A stretch of 64,000 bases of DNA from Ridgeia piscesae (taxonomy: Eukaryota; Annelida; Polychaeta; Sabellida; Siboglinidae), in the NCBI GenBank assembly GCA_025642075.2, contig JAODUO010000041.1, forward strand, positions 111,001-175,000, read 5' to 3'. Shown here piece after piece: positions 10,970 to 23,149 of the stretch. Below the pieces are notes generated by a model, which worked only from the letters and a program-made list of their open reading frames with translations, had not been told where the DNA came from and did no database searches. The translations under genes were made by a program, and so were the position numbers. The first letter of the stretch is position 1, and every line of letters begins with the position of its first letter.

Positions 10970-11468
10970 AGCGACATGGTCCGTTCGTGGCTTTTCATTT
11001 TTTATTGCAAAATCATGTTATACGGTATAAATTATACCTATTATAGCGTAAAGACAGTCAAAATATGTTTTCATGTACCAGTTAGTGGTTGAAAATAGAC
11101 GCAGTAAGGGCGCTTAACTCTGTGTACACATCGACCACGAGGCGTTTTCGAAACCGTTGTAGGCGTGGCTAAAAGCCCAGAAGGAAATGCATGATCACGC
11201 GATGCAGTATCACAAGTTGATGCCACTAACGCCACACCCAGCCAGGTACACGGCTCCCAGTTGGTAAAGGTCAAAGGGTGGGTGTCACTCGCGGCGATAT
11301 GAGTGACAGCGTCAGGATTCTTATAAACATTCGACGTTTAACATTACGAAATCAGTTATGTTTCGATAAAACATTTATTGACGGTCAGGACGCTACAATA
11401 TGTATAACTTATACTGATTAACATGATTTTGCAATAAAAATTAAAAGCCACGAACTGATCATGTCGCT
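10970..11468. mobile_element. MITE with ~100-bp terminal inverted repeats
   Basis: The left end (AGCGACATGG...) and the right end read in reverse complement (AGCGACATGA...) match over roughly 100 bp, including GTTCGTGGCTTTT and ATTGCAAAATCATGTTA. The internal ~300 bp shows no transposase. It sits two bases after the last minisatellite unit, and after it the sequence rejoins the intron of the paralogue (near 16522). No clear target duplication is seen. Confidence 0.8.
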
Positions 11469-12137
11469 TTAATATGTGGAAAGGTCGGCATGGACGGCAC
11501 ATTACTAACATAATAATATAATGACTGCAATCCAATTATTCTTACATTTTAACTAACCGTCATCTTAAACCTACTAAATAGGATTCACAATCTCGCTGGC
11601 TTAAACTACGCTTTAGAAACACGCACAATTGCACACAAACAAATACGTTTCTGTGGCCTATGCATCTCATAGAGTTAATATAAACTAGCCGTATCATAAG
11701 ATAGCCGAAAAACTCATATTCCGATTCAATGGCTATTGGAAATGTGTCGTTAGGCCCCAAACGTTCGAACTTAATATTGTGCCCTCGTCAATTGTTTTCA
11801 CATAAAACAATGTATGTAGCCCGTTTCACTACAATAAAAGGTCAACATGAAAGTTTATACATCTAGGACGTGCGGTGACGTGCGGTAAGGTGCGGTGACT
11901 TGAGGTGCGGTGACGTGAGGTGCGGTGAGGTGCGGTAAGGTGCGGTGAGGAAACACTTGAGAAACAACCGTGGCGTTGTTGGTTGAACTGCATGGCATTG
12001 CAGACAAGCGTGGTAGCATGTTTGCAGTAAATTATAATATTTATGTTCATAAGATAAATAGCCCCGAGTCGCCTTATGTTTAGTGCACACTTCTGTACCT
12101 CACGCTGATGCTCACTTAATGTTTGTGTTGCTAACAG
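11469..12137. other. Intron with GTGCGGTGA-type minisatellite
   Basis: Homologous to 16522-16894 in the second paralogue. At about 11870-11952 it has an imperfect 8-10-bp GTGCGGTGAG/GTGCGGTAAG repeat that the paralogue lacks. No gene is seen. Confidence 0.7.
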
Positions 12138-12347
12138 GGAACTTATTACGCAGCATCGCAATACACGCACTAACGGGCTCCCGAGTTTCGAGATGCAACG
12201 TAGTATCTAATATGTCTCTGGCAGACGGCGAGACTAGACAATTTTATTGTCGACCAGGAACCGTTGGCAGTGTTATTAAGATCACAAAGCAGGCATCCGA
12301 TGTTAACAACCTTGTACTTTGCGAAGTTGAGGTACACGGGACACCAG
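12138..12347 (+). CDS. F-type lectin B exon (inner)
   Basis: Encodes 70 residues: NLLRSIAIHALTGSRVSRC, GETRQFYC, VGSVIKITKQ, LVLCEVEVHGTPG. Acceptor GCTAACAG, donor GTAAGA. Joined to the A exon at 8415 it gives CC-G-N-L-L across the splice, so the Arg of the fucose motif is Leu. It is close to the B exon at 16895, and the introns on both sides are also homologous. Confidence 0.88.
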
Positions 12348-13317
12348 GTAAGATATCATTATCTTGGACTTGGTTTGCGACTGGAAATTGGGAAACAGTT
12401 ACATAGTTTGCGTAATGTACTGAGAAATTAAAAAGTATGTCAATTTTTTTATTCATATCATGTTACATTTCTTTTACAGACACTGGATGTTTCGTCTGGG
12501 TATTTTACCTGATTAATCGTACTGTGATTTCTGACATTTCAAATTGTATTATAAACTTTCGACGACATATTTTCACCGGGCACGTTTCGTGCCAGTATTT
12601 CGAGTTGTTTCCATTTATGTCTTGCTTTTGTCAAATCTTTTGTACATCTCTGCGTCATGTTTTTCTCGTCTTCTCTCTGTGTTCCATGTGAAGCTCCTCT
12701 ACATTCTTCTCATTTTGTTTTCGATTGTTTTTTCAGCTTCTTTCCTATTCTGGCTAATTGTTTTGGCCACCGTATTCTTAGAACTATCCCAGTATAATTG
12801 TTTCTTTTAGCTTTAGATCTTTTGTAGTAATGATATTGTAGTATGCCATTTGGCCGATCAATACATTAGCACAACGTTTACTTTGGGCCATTTTCGAACC
12901 ATGGTTGCAGACATTTCCATTAGTTATGTTTTTCTTGCGTTCTACTTTCCATCTGTAGAGGTAGCAAATTACTGTTATGTTACAATGAAATGATTCATGG
13001 CATTAGCGTTACTAAGAATCTATGCAAGCGTCGCGAACATACTTTTTGAAAGCTCAACAACTAAGCAAACGAATAGATGCAAGTGTGGTGTTATTTCATA
13101 CAAGATAAACCGTTGCTCTGGTAATGTAATGATTTACTTTTGATCAATGTAATAATAAATTTCCAGAGCGCCGATATCCTGAAATCGTAGCCAAGATGTG
13201 AAAAAAAACAATAGCGCTATCACGCATACATTTCTTCTGGGCGTTATAGAGAAGAACAAGAACAAGAAAGTTGTATTCGAACCACACATTACACAAATAT
13301 GTATAGACGTCAAATAA

Positions 13318-13358
<41 letters not shown>

Positions 13359-13472
13359 TTATATGGGATAGAACGCTGGGAACATCTTGCAAGCACGCGT
13401 ATTTGTAAGGGCTATCTGGGGAAATATGTGAGTGTATAGAAGCTCTACAAAATTTCACGTTTATGAAATTTG

Positions 13473-13551
<79 letters not shown>

Positions 13552-15985
13552 GGCTTAAAATAAATAAATATGAAGGAAGATAGGGTTATATATTAATCAC
13601 TCTTTTAGCAATAAATCGCCCTGACACCCGGTCAGGTTAGTGAACAAATAAGAGTAAGACAGGGTTGTGGGTGAACTTGTAGATCTGCATTGTTTTAATG
13701 TTATTCAATAACCACATGTTCAAATAATCACCATACATAGTATACATGTGCAAGTATACAGACAATCGCCACATAACAATGCAAATTCACTGATCTACAA
13801 GTCAGACTAAACCTACTAACCATCTGCAGTCTACCTACTAATTAACATCTACACAATACATTAATTATACAATAGTAGAACCTCAAAGATAAGTAAAATT
13901 ATACAATAATCGAACTACAGACATAAGTAAAACAGGCAATAAAGGGAGGGTGGGTGGGAGCTTAAAATTACGGGTGTAAAATAATAACACCGCTTTCAAT
14001 GTATATCGATTAACTGAGTAGAGCTGCTGCTGAAGCAAGTGAGGCCGATTTGCCGCCAAATACCAGTTTAAATAGGACCGTGGGCCGATTGGGAAACACC
14101 AAACCAGATTGCGAAACACCAAAACAGGAAACCACAATATAAACAGAGCCGTGCCTACAGACATTGACTGATGACCCTGGCTTTGCATGACTGGGCCATA
14201 ATTAAGATTCTGAGTAGCCTGGTGAATAACAAAATACATAGAAATGCCAAAGAAAACCACGTTTCCACCACCCGTGATTAATACATAATTAAAAATATTT
14301 TTATTCTCACTTTATCCGGGTGACGTTTCTGCGGAAATGTGCATTAACATCAACTTAGACTATCAGACTTATCCGGGTATTATGTTTTATAAGAGTGATG
14401 TTTATGTATATACAGTATAACATTTCTTTCAGGGGTTTTTCTGCAGACAAACAAGTTCTTTCGTTAAACAAATTCTTCTGCTGGCATACGTCATATAGCG
14501 TCACTCTTATGATTCTAAAATCCGAAAAACGCAAATTGTATACTCTATTTAATGAGTTCGTGTTTCAACAAAAAGCGAAACACATTTGGCTACTGGATAT
14601 TATTTATCATAACCTGATCTACTAAGCCAACTATGTTTTCAACACCCGGAAAATAACCCAAGGATAAATGTAAGAGTGACCGCACTGTCATAAACGCGGA
14701 GGCACAATAGGCGTCATAAGATATGTTACCGCCGAACGTTTACGCCAGGGATGCGATTTATAACAAATACAATTTTGTTTCTACATTTTGGGTGTAGATG
14801 CCGTGAAAGAAAGATTGTCATTATTGAGCTTAGTTTTAGGAACGAAATGATGTTAGGAAACAGATGCACTGATGAGATATATGAGAATACAAATAAAATG
14901 GTTGTGTGTAAACGGTATGTAATAACAGCTTACTTTTATTTAATGTAGTTTCATAGTTATACTTTTCTGTGAATGTCAATTATATGGTCAACCTCTAAGA
15001 AAAGTAATATGAGTACAATATAAATGAAACAATTGTGCCATATGTATAAAACATTCTATTTTTTTACCTATCACGCTTTTCGTATGGGATATATCTAATT
15101 CTCGCAGCATTATCTTTCGCGGTAATACAGGTGTGTTTTGATGAGAAAAGAATGGAATTGGGTAAATCACGTTTGAATATTGCCGAAATGAAATGTTCAA
15201 ACTGACTAACACAATGAGTACAATATACGGCTCAAACAATATGCTTCTGTAAGCCTAAATACTATGCTTTCATGTCTATCTAGAATGGACTCTTGGCTAG
15301 ATGTATGACACTTTATAAATGTTCTACTTATTACATGTCGCTTTACAAAAATTGCTCACATGTATTTGTTAATAGAAAACATTATAATTGCTACTAACCA
15401 GACCACGGACTGATTCAGGCCTTCACAATAACGATGTGTAGCTAGTAGGTTTGAAACGTTATGGCGCGCTAAAAAGGTAACTGCCCGAATATTGTAAACA
15501 CAACATGCTGCGACCGAGGCGCACGTCGCTTGATAACACCAAGGTTCGACAGCAGAGACACCATGCAGACTTTCGAAGCTTTAAAATGATTTATATATTT
15601 ACAAATTGTAAGACTGCGATTATAAGAAAAGAAATGCAAAGTTAAGTGTAAATTTATAATCGTGGTACCAGTCTGCTATTAATGCTAATAATATATGAGG
15701 CGCCATTTGCTCTACACCATTTTAGCGTAATAATAAACAAACAATATTATTTGGATGACATTATTACAAGAAAATAATAGTTGCACGAATGACAACATGC
15801 GCAATCTTCTATCAGTGTTTTGTCTGTTCTATATATCACATAATAAACACATTTTAAATAAAATGGCTGAGGCTGAAAATTGTTATTTTCGTTCTACAGA
15901 CACTTTGTTTACGTTGTTAAAATGGTAGTTTATCTCATAATACAACGAAAACAAATTACGTTTGCCTAAAGATTAAACCAATATT
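12348..15985. other. Long intron, no recognised gene
   Basis: The first ~450 bp (to about 12800) are homologous to 18770-18910 and, after the LINE insertion, to 22275-22640. (TA)n lies at 13319-13356, and (CA)n plus (TA)n at 13473-13546. The 125-aa minus-strand frame at 13883-14260 shows no known motif. The rest is AT-rich unique sequence in which I see nothing. Confidence 0.6.
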
Positions 15986-16180
15986 GGCACACCTCAAGGT
16001 GGTAGTCTCAGCCCAGTGCTGTTCATCATTTACCTCCGGGCGGACCTGAGAAACCTGGACAGAGCAGAGCTGCCTCAACGCCCAGTCACTGATATCAACA
16101 TATAACTTGCCATTAAATATGCAGATGCCACCATCATCGTTGTCTACATATCTACAAAGGCCTTAAAACGGTTACAATGC
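15986..16180 (+). mobile_element. LINE reverse-transcriptase scrap
   Basis: In frame from 15986: GTPQGGSLSPVLFIIYL, then after an in-frame TAA, LAIKYADATIIVV. These are the RT motifs preceding and containing (Y/F)ADD; the second catalytic Asp is Ala-Thr. About 65 codons survive, ending right before the acceptor region of the A exon at 16212. Confidence 0.75.
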
Positions 16181-16211
16181 TTGTTAAATATTAAAATCAC
16201 TTCTTTTGTAG

Positions 16212-16433
16212 TGGCAGTTAATTTGGCTCTGATGAAACCTACAAAGGTGTCGTCAATATCATTTGACACAAGGTGTGGTTCAATGAAAGCTGTGGATGGC
16301 AATAGAGAGAGCAAGATGCTGTCTGGAAGCTGCGCTGCTACAAGGATGCAAAAGAATAGCTGGTGGCAGGTAGACCTGGAAGCCGTCTACTACATCACAG
16401 ATGTGGTCATAACTAACCGAGCAGACAATTATG
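16212..16433 (+). CDS. F-type lectin A exon (inner)
   Basis: Encodes 74 residues: VNLALMKPTKVSSIS, KAVDGN, SCAATRMQKNS, WWQVDLEAVYYITDVVITNRADNY. Acceptor CTTTTGTAG, donor GTGAGT at 16434. It is the paralogue of the exon at 8415, with CC replaced by NY and RxD kept as RAD. The intron starts GTGAGTTGGAACGTGTTGCT, the single-copy counterpart of the 51-bp unit amplified in the other paralogue. Confidence 0.88.
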
Positions 16434-16894
16434 GTGAGTTGGAACGTGTTGCTGATCGTTTGTTTTTTAAGGAGGACTGGTCATATTGCTTTAACATTAA
16501 CATTAATACATATTAAATATGGAAATGTTGGCAGGGACGGCACACATATCAAACGAATTGGTTTATAAACTGTATATCGTGTCCACGTCGATTGTTTTCA
16601 CGTAAATGCATTGCATAAAGACCGTTTAACTACAGTACAATGTGAGCATAACGGTGTATACGTCTAGGGACATGCTGTATGATGTGATGACAAGCTTGAG
16701 AAACATCCACCGCATTGTTGGTGTTTTTGCTTGAATGCCATTACAGGCAATTGTGGTTGCATGTTTGCAGTAAATTGTAATATTTATGTTTGTAACTTAA
16801 ATAGCCCCGAGTGGCATTATTTATAAACGTAATGCGATCTTGCATACTACTGTACCTCACGTTGATGTTCACTTAATGTATCTGTCGTTAACAG

Positions 16895-17104
16895 GGAAAT
16901 TATTACATGACATCGCAATAGAGGCGCTAACTGGCACCCGAGTTTCGACATGCGCAACAATAGGTAGAACCCCTCTGGGAGACGGCGAGACCAGACAAAT
17001 CCAATGTGAACAAGGAACTGTCGGTAGAATTATTAAAATCACAAGGAAGGCATCCGATGAATACAACCTTGCACTTTGTGAAGTTGAGGTACATGGGACA
17101 CCAG
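16895..17104 (+). CDS. F-type lectin B exon (inner)
   Basis: Encodes 70 residues: KLLHDIAIEALTGTRVSTCATIG, GETRQIQC, VGRIIKITRK, LALCEVEVHGTPG. Acceptor TTAACAG, donor GTAAGA. It pairs with 16212. The downstream intron holds a TIR element and a LINE that are absent from the paralogous intron after 12347. Confidence 0.88.
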
Positions 17105-17250
17105 GTAAGATATCATTATGAAATATTACATACTTTTATTAACTGAAAAAGACAACACATGACCCAAGTAAATATTATTTGAATTTTGTGAATTCAAACA
17201 ACCCGTTAGTAATATAGCATTGCATAATGCGACAACGTTACAACCATAAA

Positions 17251-18673
17251 AATAATGTGTGGCGGCCTAGGATAACCAGTCACATTGACAAAAAAATTAT
17301 TTGCATTTTTATTTAAGAAATGGAAATCTACACTATTTTCATATCCTGTACTGTTTACTGTATTCAAATATTCCCACTAGAAGCAAAGTTACAGGAATTT
17401 AAAGAGGGCCCCTATCAGAAATTACTTTAGGAGAAAAACGAGTTTTAAAGTCGAGATTCATTCTTCACATGAAAACCACACATTATGATGCATAACTCAG
17501 TAACTGTTGCAGTTACGTAATAAAGTTCTGTGAGGGAAATGTAGCTGTGTTTGTTACCTTTACTGTACTGAAAACATCCAATTCTGGTGGGTACGTTTAA
17601 AGTTACAAAAACATTTAACAGGACACACGTCACACTTGATTGCATGAGAAAAACGAGTTTTAACGTCAATATTCATTCTTCACACGAACACCACACTTTA
17701 TGCTGCATAACACAATAACTGTTGCAGTTACCTTATAAAGTTCTGCGAAGGAAATGTAGCTGTATTTGTTACCTTTACTGTCCTGAAAACATTATCCAAT
17801 TCTGATGGATACTTTTAAAGTTACTTTAAATTAAACAGAACACACGTCAAACTTGATTGCAGGAGAAAATGTCAAATTAATTTTGTACTGCTGTATGTCC
17901 AGTGTTATTACCACGAAATAAATGTAGAATCTTAGCTTTGGAGTACAAAATTATCCAAATATTTTGGTTATTTAAGGACACAGTTACAGTAGTTTAAAGA
18001 GGGTATAGGTCAAAAGTCATAGGGTTTGTTAGCAGAAATGTACATTAATAATCAACAAATCAAGTCTTCCACGAATTCACACAAGTCAGAATTGCTCTCC
18101 TCGTTGCCAATTGGTCGTATGATGAAGTAATCATTCACAAGGTCACTGATGATGTCGGCGCTGGCAATATCCTGCATATTCATCAATGCCAGTGCGTTCA
18201 GACAACGAGCGATATCGTTCGGCTTCGGTCCGTCCATGACCGCCGCCATTTTTGAATTTTCGAAGATCGTAAACACGAAATGAAATTCACCACGAAGTCT
18301 GTCTTTCCAACGAAATCCGCTCCAATAACACGTTAAACAGTTAAGAAATATGTACAGACATAAACTATAGCAACATCAAACTAAACTAGAAACTAATCGA
18401 ACTACTAAAACACCTCAAATCCAACTTCCAAGTACAAATCCGTTAACTTTCGCTGCGTAGAACGATCTTCCCAGTTACAAAATACCCCCAAAATGCAACT
18501 TACATTTGTGTATTCAGGAAAATACTTGGTGAACGTATAAATAAGTATGTTAGCAAAAACATAGTAGTAAAATCTCAAAATGGACTGAGTTACCCAAAAA
18601 CACCTTTATGACGCGTTTACAGGCAAATATGCCTAGCGACTTCCGACTGGTTTTCCTAGGCCGCCACATTATT
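17251..18673. mobile_element. Non-autonomous TIR element, 1.4 kb
   Basis: The left end (AATAATGTGTGGCGGCCTAG..., 17251) and the right end in reverse complement (AATAATGTGGCGGCCTAGG..., 18673) form ~29-bp inverted repeats that end in ACCAGTC. Inside are two tandem copies of a ~217-bp segment (17428-17644 and 17645-17866) and one minus-strand ORF. No transposase domain is recognisable. The corresponding intron after 12347 lacks it. Confidence 0.75.
18052..18276 (-). CDS. 74-aa hypothetical ORF inside the TIR element
   Basis: The frame has an internal start in good context (AAAATGGCGGC; MAAVMDGPKPND...) and ends in DLCEFVEDLIC. It is mildly acidic, without membrane segments or a known motif. 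Such short 5' exons are sometimes retained from the autonomous parent in deletion derivatives. The function is unknown and chance is not excluded. Confidence 0.35.
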   Translation of the reverse strand: MFTIFENSKMAAVMDGPKPNDIARCLNALALMNMQDIASADIISDLVNDYFIIRPIGNEESNSDLCEFVEDLIC

Positions 18674-19377
18674 GTAACACATCATGTGCACGATATTGTA
18701 TGTAGACTACATACGTGAATTGGATTGTCACAGATTGTAGAGGGCCCTTGAAAGTGACTGTAGACGCTCCGATCCCGATATTGTTTGCGATAGGAAATCC
18801 GGAACCAGTTAAATAGTTTGCATGGTGCACTGAGAAATTAAACTGAATGTCAAATGTTTTTATTCACATAATGTTAATTTTTTTACAGACAGTCCGTTTA
18901 AACTGGGTGTATGTATAGCAATGGTATGCAGGTGTTGCAGTACTTCAGATATTGCAATACCTCAGGGAGTTTGACGCCCCTGCCATGCAGAGTTGTAAAC
19001 CAATGGCTTGTGGTACAGGTTCTTGACAGAACCGAAGGCTGAGGGAGCAAATCCTAACTAGAAAACCATGTAACTGTGGCAGCATCAAGGGCGGTTGATG
19101 TATGTAACTACCAACATCTCTCGACCAGCCACTGCAGGGACAAATAGTTTGCGCCTGTCTTGACATGTTCTTGCCGGTGTGAGACCTCTATTTGCTCCCG
19201 AGAGAGAGCCGCTAGTAACTTACAAAAGCCAGCGGCACTTCAACACTTTTTGCTGGCAGCTTACATGAAATGTACAACTGCACGAATTACCATACCGGAT
19301 CGGCCGTCGCCCGGGTTACAAAGGACCGCGCTGCTCGACCTCATCTTCCGTCGACAGTGGAAAATCAGCTAGGAACT

Positions 19378-20169
19378 ACTGACAATTGCACAATGGAACG
19401 TCAGGACTCTCCTCGACCGAGAAGCAGCTGACCGACCAGAACGACGTTCGGCATTAGTAGCAATGGAACTTGCCAAATACAACATCGACATCGCCGCCCT
19501 ATGTGAAACAAGGTTCTCCGAGTCTGGTTGTCTCAACGACTTGGAATACTCTTTCTACTGGAGTGGCAAACCCGAAGGAGAAAGAAGGGAGACCGGAGTG
19601 GGCTTTGCTAGGATATCGTCACAAAGCTGACAGAAATGCCACGGCCAGTAAGCGACAGAATCATGACGATGAGACTACCTCTGAGCAATGACAACTTCGC
19701 TACAATTATCAGCGTGTACGCTCCAACAGTGACAAACCCAGATGAAAACAAGGAGGCCTTCTACAACCAGCTGGCAAGTGTGCTCAGTGGCATCCCTCGT
19801 ACAGATAAGCTACTGCTGATAGGAGACTTCAATGCAAGGATAGGAAGAGACAATGACAAGTGGCCCTTGGTCATGGGCAAACATGGGATTGGGAAATGCA
19901 ACTCCAATGGCGAGCTTCTACTGGCTCTGTGCTCTGAGTTCGAACTGATAGTGACCAGCACCATGTTCAATCAGAAGGATGACCGCAAGACCACTCGGAT
20001 GCATCCTCGTTCCAGACACTGGCATATGATCGACTTCATCATCACGAGGTGTCGGGATAAGATGGACATCCACAGTACCCGAGCCATGCGTGGAGCTAAC
20101 TGCTGGACCGATCACCAGATGCTGACGTCAAAAGTGGCTTTCAGAATACGACAAAAACACAACAAGTAA
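19378..20169 (+). pseudogene. LINE endonuclease domain (frameshifted)
   Basis: Begins TIAQWNVRTLLD and continues IDIAALCETRFSESG, ETGVGF, then shifts frame near 19615 and continues PRPVSDRIMTMRL, FATIISVYAPT, LLLIGDFNARIG, HPRSRHWHMIDFIITRCRD, NCWTDHQMLTSK. These are the AP-endonuclease catalytic blocks (N, E, GDFN, SDH-like). At least one frameshift separates the first two blocks from the rest. Confidence 0.85.
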
Positions 20170-20233
20170 GCGGACCAAGTTCAACACAGCAAAACTAAGT
20201 ATCATCGGCCATTGGGAGAGTTTTGAGCAGGAG

Positions 20234-22230
20234 ATGGACAGTGCTCTCGCCCAATGGGAGGAGGAGGAAAGCTCAACATCAGACGAGGAATGGGCAGTTC
20301 TGCAGCAGGTCATATACAGCACAGCCAAGACATATCTTGGCACGCCAGAGAGAAAACACCAGGACGTAGATCCCAACGACCAGGAGGAGACTCTTATGAG
20401 CAGAAGAAACCAAGCTCACCAGAGAGTGTTGCAAACCAGGAGCACTAGATCCACCACTGCAGCATACAAAGATGCCTGCAGACTGCTACAAAAACTCACC
20501 CGTGCACTGAAGTCAGACTGGTGGGAAAGGACGGCAGTGGAGCTGCAGAGAGCTGCTGACAGAAACGACATGAAGGGCTTCTACAGTGGACTGACGAAAG
20601 TGTGGGGACTCATGAAAAAGGGACCTGTTCACCTGAAATCAATAGATGGAATGGTGACCTTCTCTGATAGCAAGAGCGTTAGGGCAAGATGGAGTGTACA
20701 CTTCCAGAAGCTACTCAACGTCCCTGCCGACATAGTTATGAAGCTCTGGACAACATCCCGCAGCGCATTACCAAAGCAAGCCTCGATGAGATTATAACTA
20801 TGGCTGAGATAGCTAGAGCAATCGCCAGCCTAAAAGATGGCAAAGCACTTGGGGGAGATGGAATTCCTGCGGAAGTATGGAAGCACGGAGGAGACAATCT
20901 GTTCAGCAGACTGCACCAACTAATCACCAATGCCTGGGAGGTGGATTCTGTACCACAAGCATGGAAGGATGCCAGCATTGTAACCATCTATAAGAAAGGT
21001 AATCGAACAGACTGTGGAACTATAGAGGAATCTCTCTTCTTTCCATAGCAGGAAAGATCTTCGCCAAGATCCTCCTCAACAGACTATCTATCAGAGGTAG
21101 TTTCGGACACACAATGTGGCTTCAGAGGTAACCGGAGCACCGTGGATATGATATTTTGTCTCCGACAGCTACAAGAAAAGTGCATTGAGCAGGACCGACC
21201 ATTGTACATGGTATTTGTCGACTTCAGTAAGGCGTTTGATACAGTTGGGAGGACCGGGCTATGGCAGCTACTGAGGAAGTATGTATGCCCAGAGAAGTTC
21301 ACAACTATGATCGAGGCTCTACATACAGGAATGATGGCGAATGTTCGTGTTGGAGGGGATGTCTCGGACTCGTTCAGTGTTACAAACGGGGTCAAGCAAG
21401 GTGGTGTACTGGCCCCCACGCTCTTCTCCATTTTCCTATCAGCAATGCTCGAAGAGGCTTTCCGAGACATCGGAGATGGCGTCTGCATACAGTCCAGACA
21501 GAGCGCTGACCTATTCAACGTCGCACACTTCAGAGCGAAGACCAAGACTACTCGGATACTGATGAGAGAGCTGCTATTCGCAGAAGACAGTGCACTGGTT
21601 GCCCATTCTGTTGAAGAGATGAAGCAAATAGTGGATGCTTTCTCCTATGCGTCAAAGAAGTTTGGCTTGAAGATTAACATCAAGAAACCGAGGTGTTGTA
21701 CCAACCCAACTCTACAAGAACCCGAGAGGAGGATATCATGGTTGATGGAAACAAGCTGAACTCTGTTATGGAATTCACCTACCTCGGAAGCACTATATCA
21801 AGTAATGGATGCATTGACGATGAAAATAAGAGGAGGATGGCCAAGGCTAGCGGATCTTTCAGCCGACTAGACGACAGGTGAAAAAGCTGCATGCCTTCAT
21901 GATGCGACATCTGCGTTCGCTCATGAGGATAACCTGGATGGACAAAGTGACAAACAAGGACATACTCGAACGGACAGGGCTGCCATCTATGGAAGATCTT
22001 CTGATCAGAAAAAATCTCCGGTGGACTGGACACCTCATGAGGATGTCAACAGACAGGCTACCAAAGCAGATTCTCTACTCTCAACTGTCTTCTGGTCACA
22101 GAAAGAGAGGGCGACCTCGTCTGCGGTTGAAGGATACCTCAAGAGAAACCTGAAGCTGAGAGACATAAAGACCGACTCATGGACATCACTCTCACAGCAG
22201 AGAGATAAATGGAGAGCAATAGTCAAGTGA
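20234..22230 (+). pseudogene. LINE reverse transcriptase and C-terminal region (broken)
   Basis: Recognisable blocks: DGKALGGDGIPAEVWK (20840-20880), VDFSKAFDTVGRTGLW (21217-21265), GVKQGGVLAPTLFSIFL (21390-21440), LLFAEDSALVAHS (21571-21610), FGLKINIKK, and the C-terminal MDKVTNKDILERTGLPSM, RWTGHLMRM and GRPRLRLKD. The catalytic FADD is FAED. Frameshifts lie near 20750, 21030 and 21710. At about 21881 the reading jumps from GSFSRLDDR to KKLHAFMMRHLRSL, implying loss of a few dozen codons. Confidence 0.87.
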
Positions 22231-22280
22231 TGGAAGCAGTCTTTGTCGCATCGCATGATGATGATGACGTATAGTCAATG

Positions 22281-22848
22281 TTACATGATTAATTGTAATA
22301 TGATCTCGAACGTGTCAAAAACAGTATTTTTGTATTGTATTTTCAATCCCGCCAAATTGTTTTGTTGTAACAACTTTAATGCATAAGGTATCAACGACTT
22401 CTTTCTACCAAGCACAGTATCGTGCATATATTTCAAGGTGTTTCCATTTATTATTTTGCTTGTCGTATCTTTTTAAAATCTCTGCGTTCTATTTTTTTCG
22501 GCCGTCTCTTCGGATTCCGCGTGAGCATATGTAGCGGGAAATGACGTGTATGTTTCCTGGGTGTGTAGTTGTCATGCTCCTCTACTTCCTTCTCATTTTC
22601 TTTTCGATTGGATTTTTTTAGGAAATCGATTACAATTCTAATTCCACTCAAAATCCGATTCTAATTTTTGATTACGCTGCTGTCCCAAGAAACAATTCCG
22701 ATTCTCCTACATCAAAGGGCATTACGATTAACGGTAGCATTACTGCTAGTCAATTTGGTTTTGAAACTGGATGTTTTGTTTACCACTTGAACGTGTTGCA
22801 GGCGGTATCTTTCAAATTGCGAACATTGATCCCAGCATAATAAAGTAA
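22281..22848. other. Intron remnant, homologous to 12500-12740
   Basis: Resumes homology to the paralogous intron directly after the LINE; shared segments include TTTCCATTTAT and CTTCTCATTTT. No gene is seen. Confidence 0.6.
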
Positions 22849-23149
22849 TTAAAGGGCAAAAAAAGGCAACGGTTTCGTGGCGTACACCTAATAGAGTTAA
22901 TATAAAGTAACAATTTCCACATATGCTCATTTTTTTAACGCCAGCCGTTTACCTGAAAAATATTTTTGAACACCCAGCCATCGAAATACTATGAGCTACG
23001 CCATTGTCGACGAAGAATGACGTCAGTACGCTGATGCTTCTCCACAGATTAGTTATTCATAAATCCGCCTGGAGGCGCTGTGCGCAGAGAAAAATAAAAA
23101 TGGCGTGTTTGTTATGGATTATCTAAATCGGATCATTTAACGGATGCAG

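Larger units (their letters stand above)
18924..22268 (+). mobile_element. Non-LTR retrotransposon (LINE), near full length, dead
   Basis: Bounded by an imperfect target duplication: GTATAGCAATG at 18913-18923 and GTATAGTCAATG at 22269-22280. The empty site is present in the paralogous intron (about 12500). The element ends in a short ATG/TGA trinucleotide tail (22253-22267), as in LINEs without poly(A). Order: 5' region, endonuclease (about 19378-20169), linker, RT (about 20790-21760) and C-terminal region (to 22230). Several frameshifts and an internal deletion near 21880 make it inactive. Confidence 0.88.

Noticed and set aside
8643..10971. Series of open frames coding LTNRGECCGELEGVAVL repeats as a separate repetitive protein
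   Set aside because: They are the minisatellite read in the lectin frame; the starts are internal ATG or GTG-adjacent artefacts, and the first donor at 8643 ends the exon as in the paralogue.
12471..12540. Possible extra exon after TTTTACAG at 12479 and its paralogue at 18889
   Set aside because: The acceptor-like sequence is shared, but the frame closes quickly and carries no lectin motif.
13883..14260. 125-aa minus-strand ORF
   Set aside because: No recognisable motif and low-complexity hydrophobic composition; no splice or repeat context supports it.
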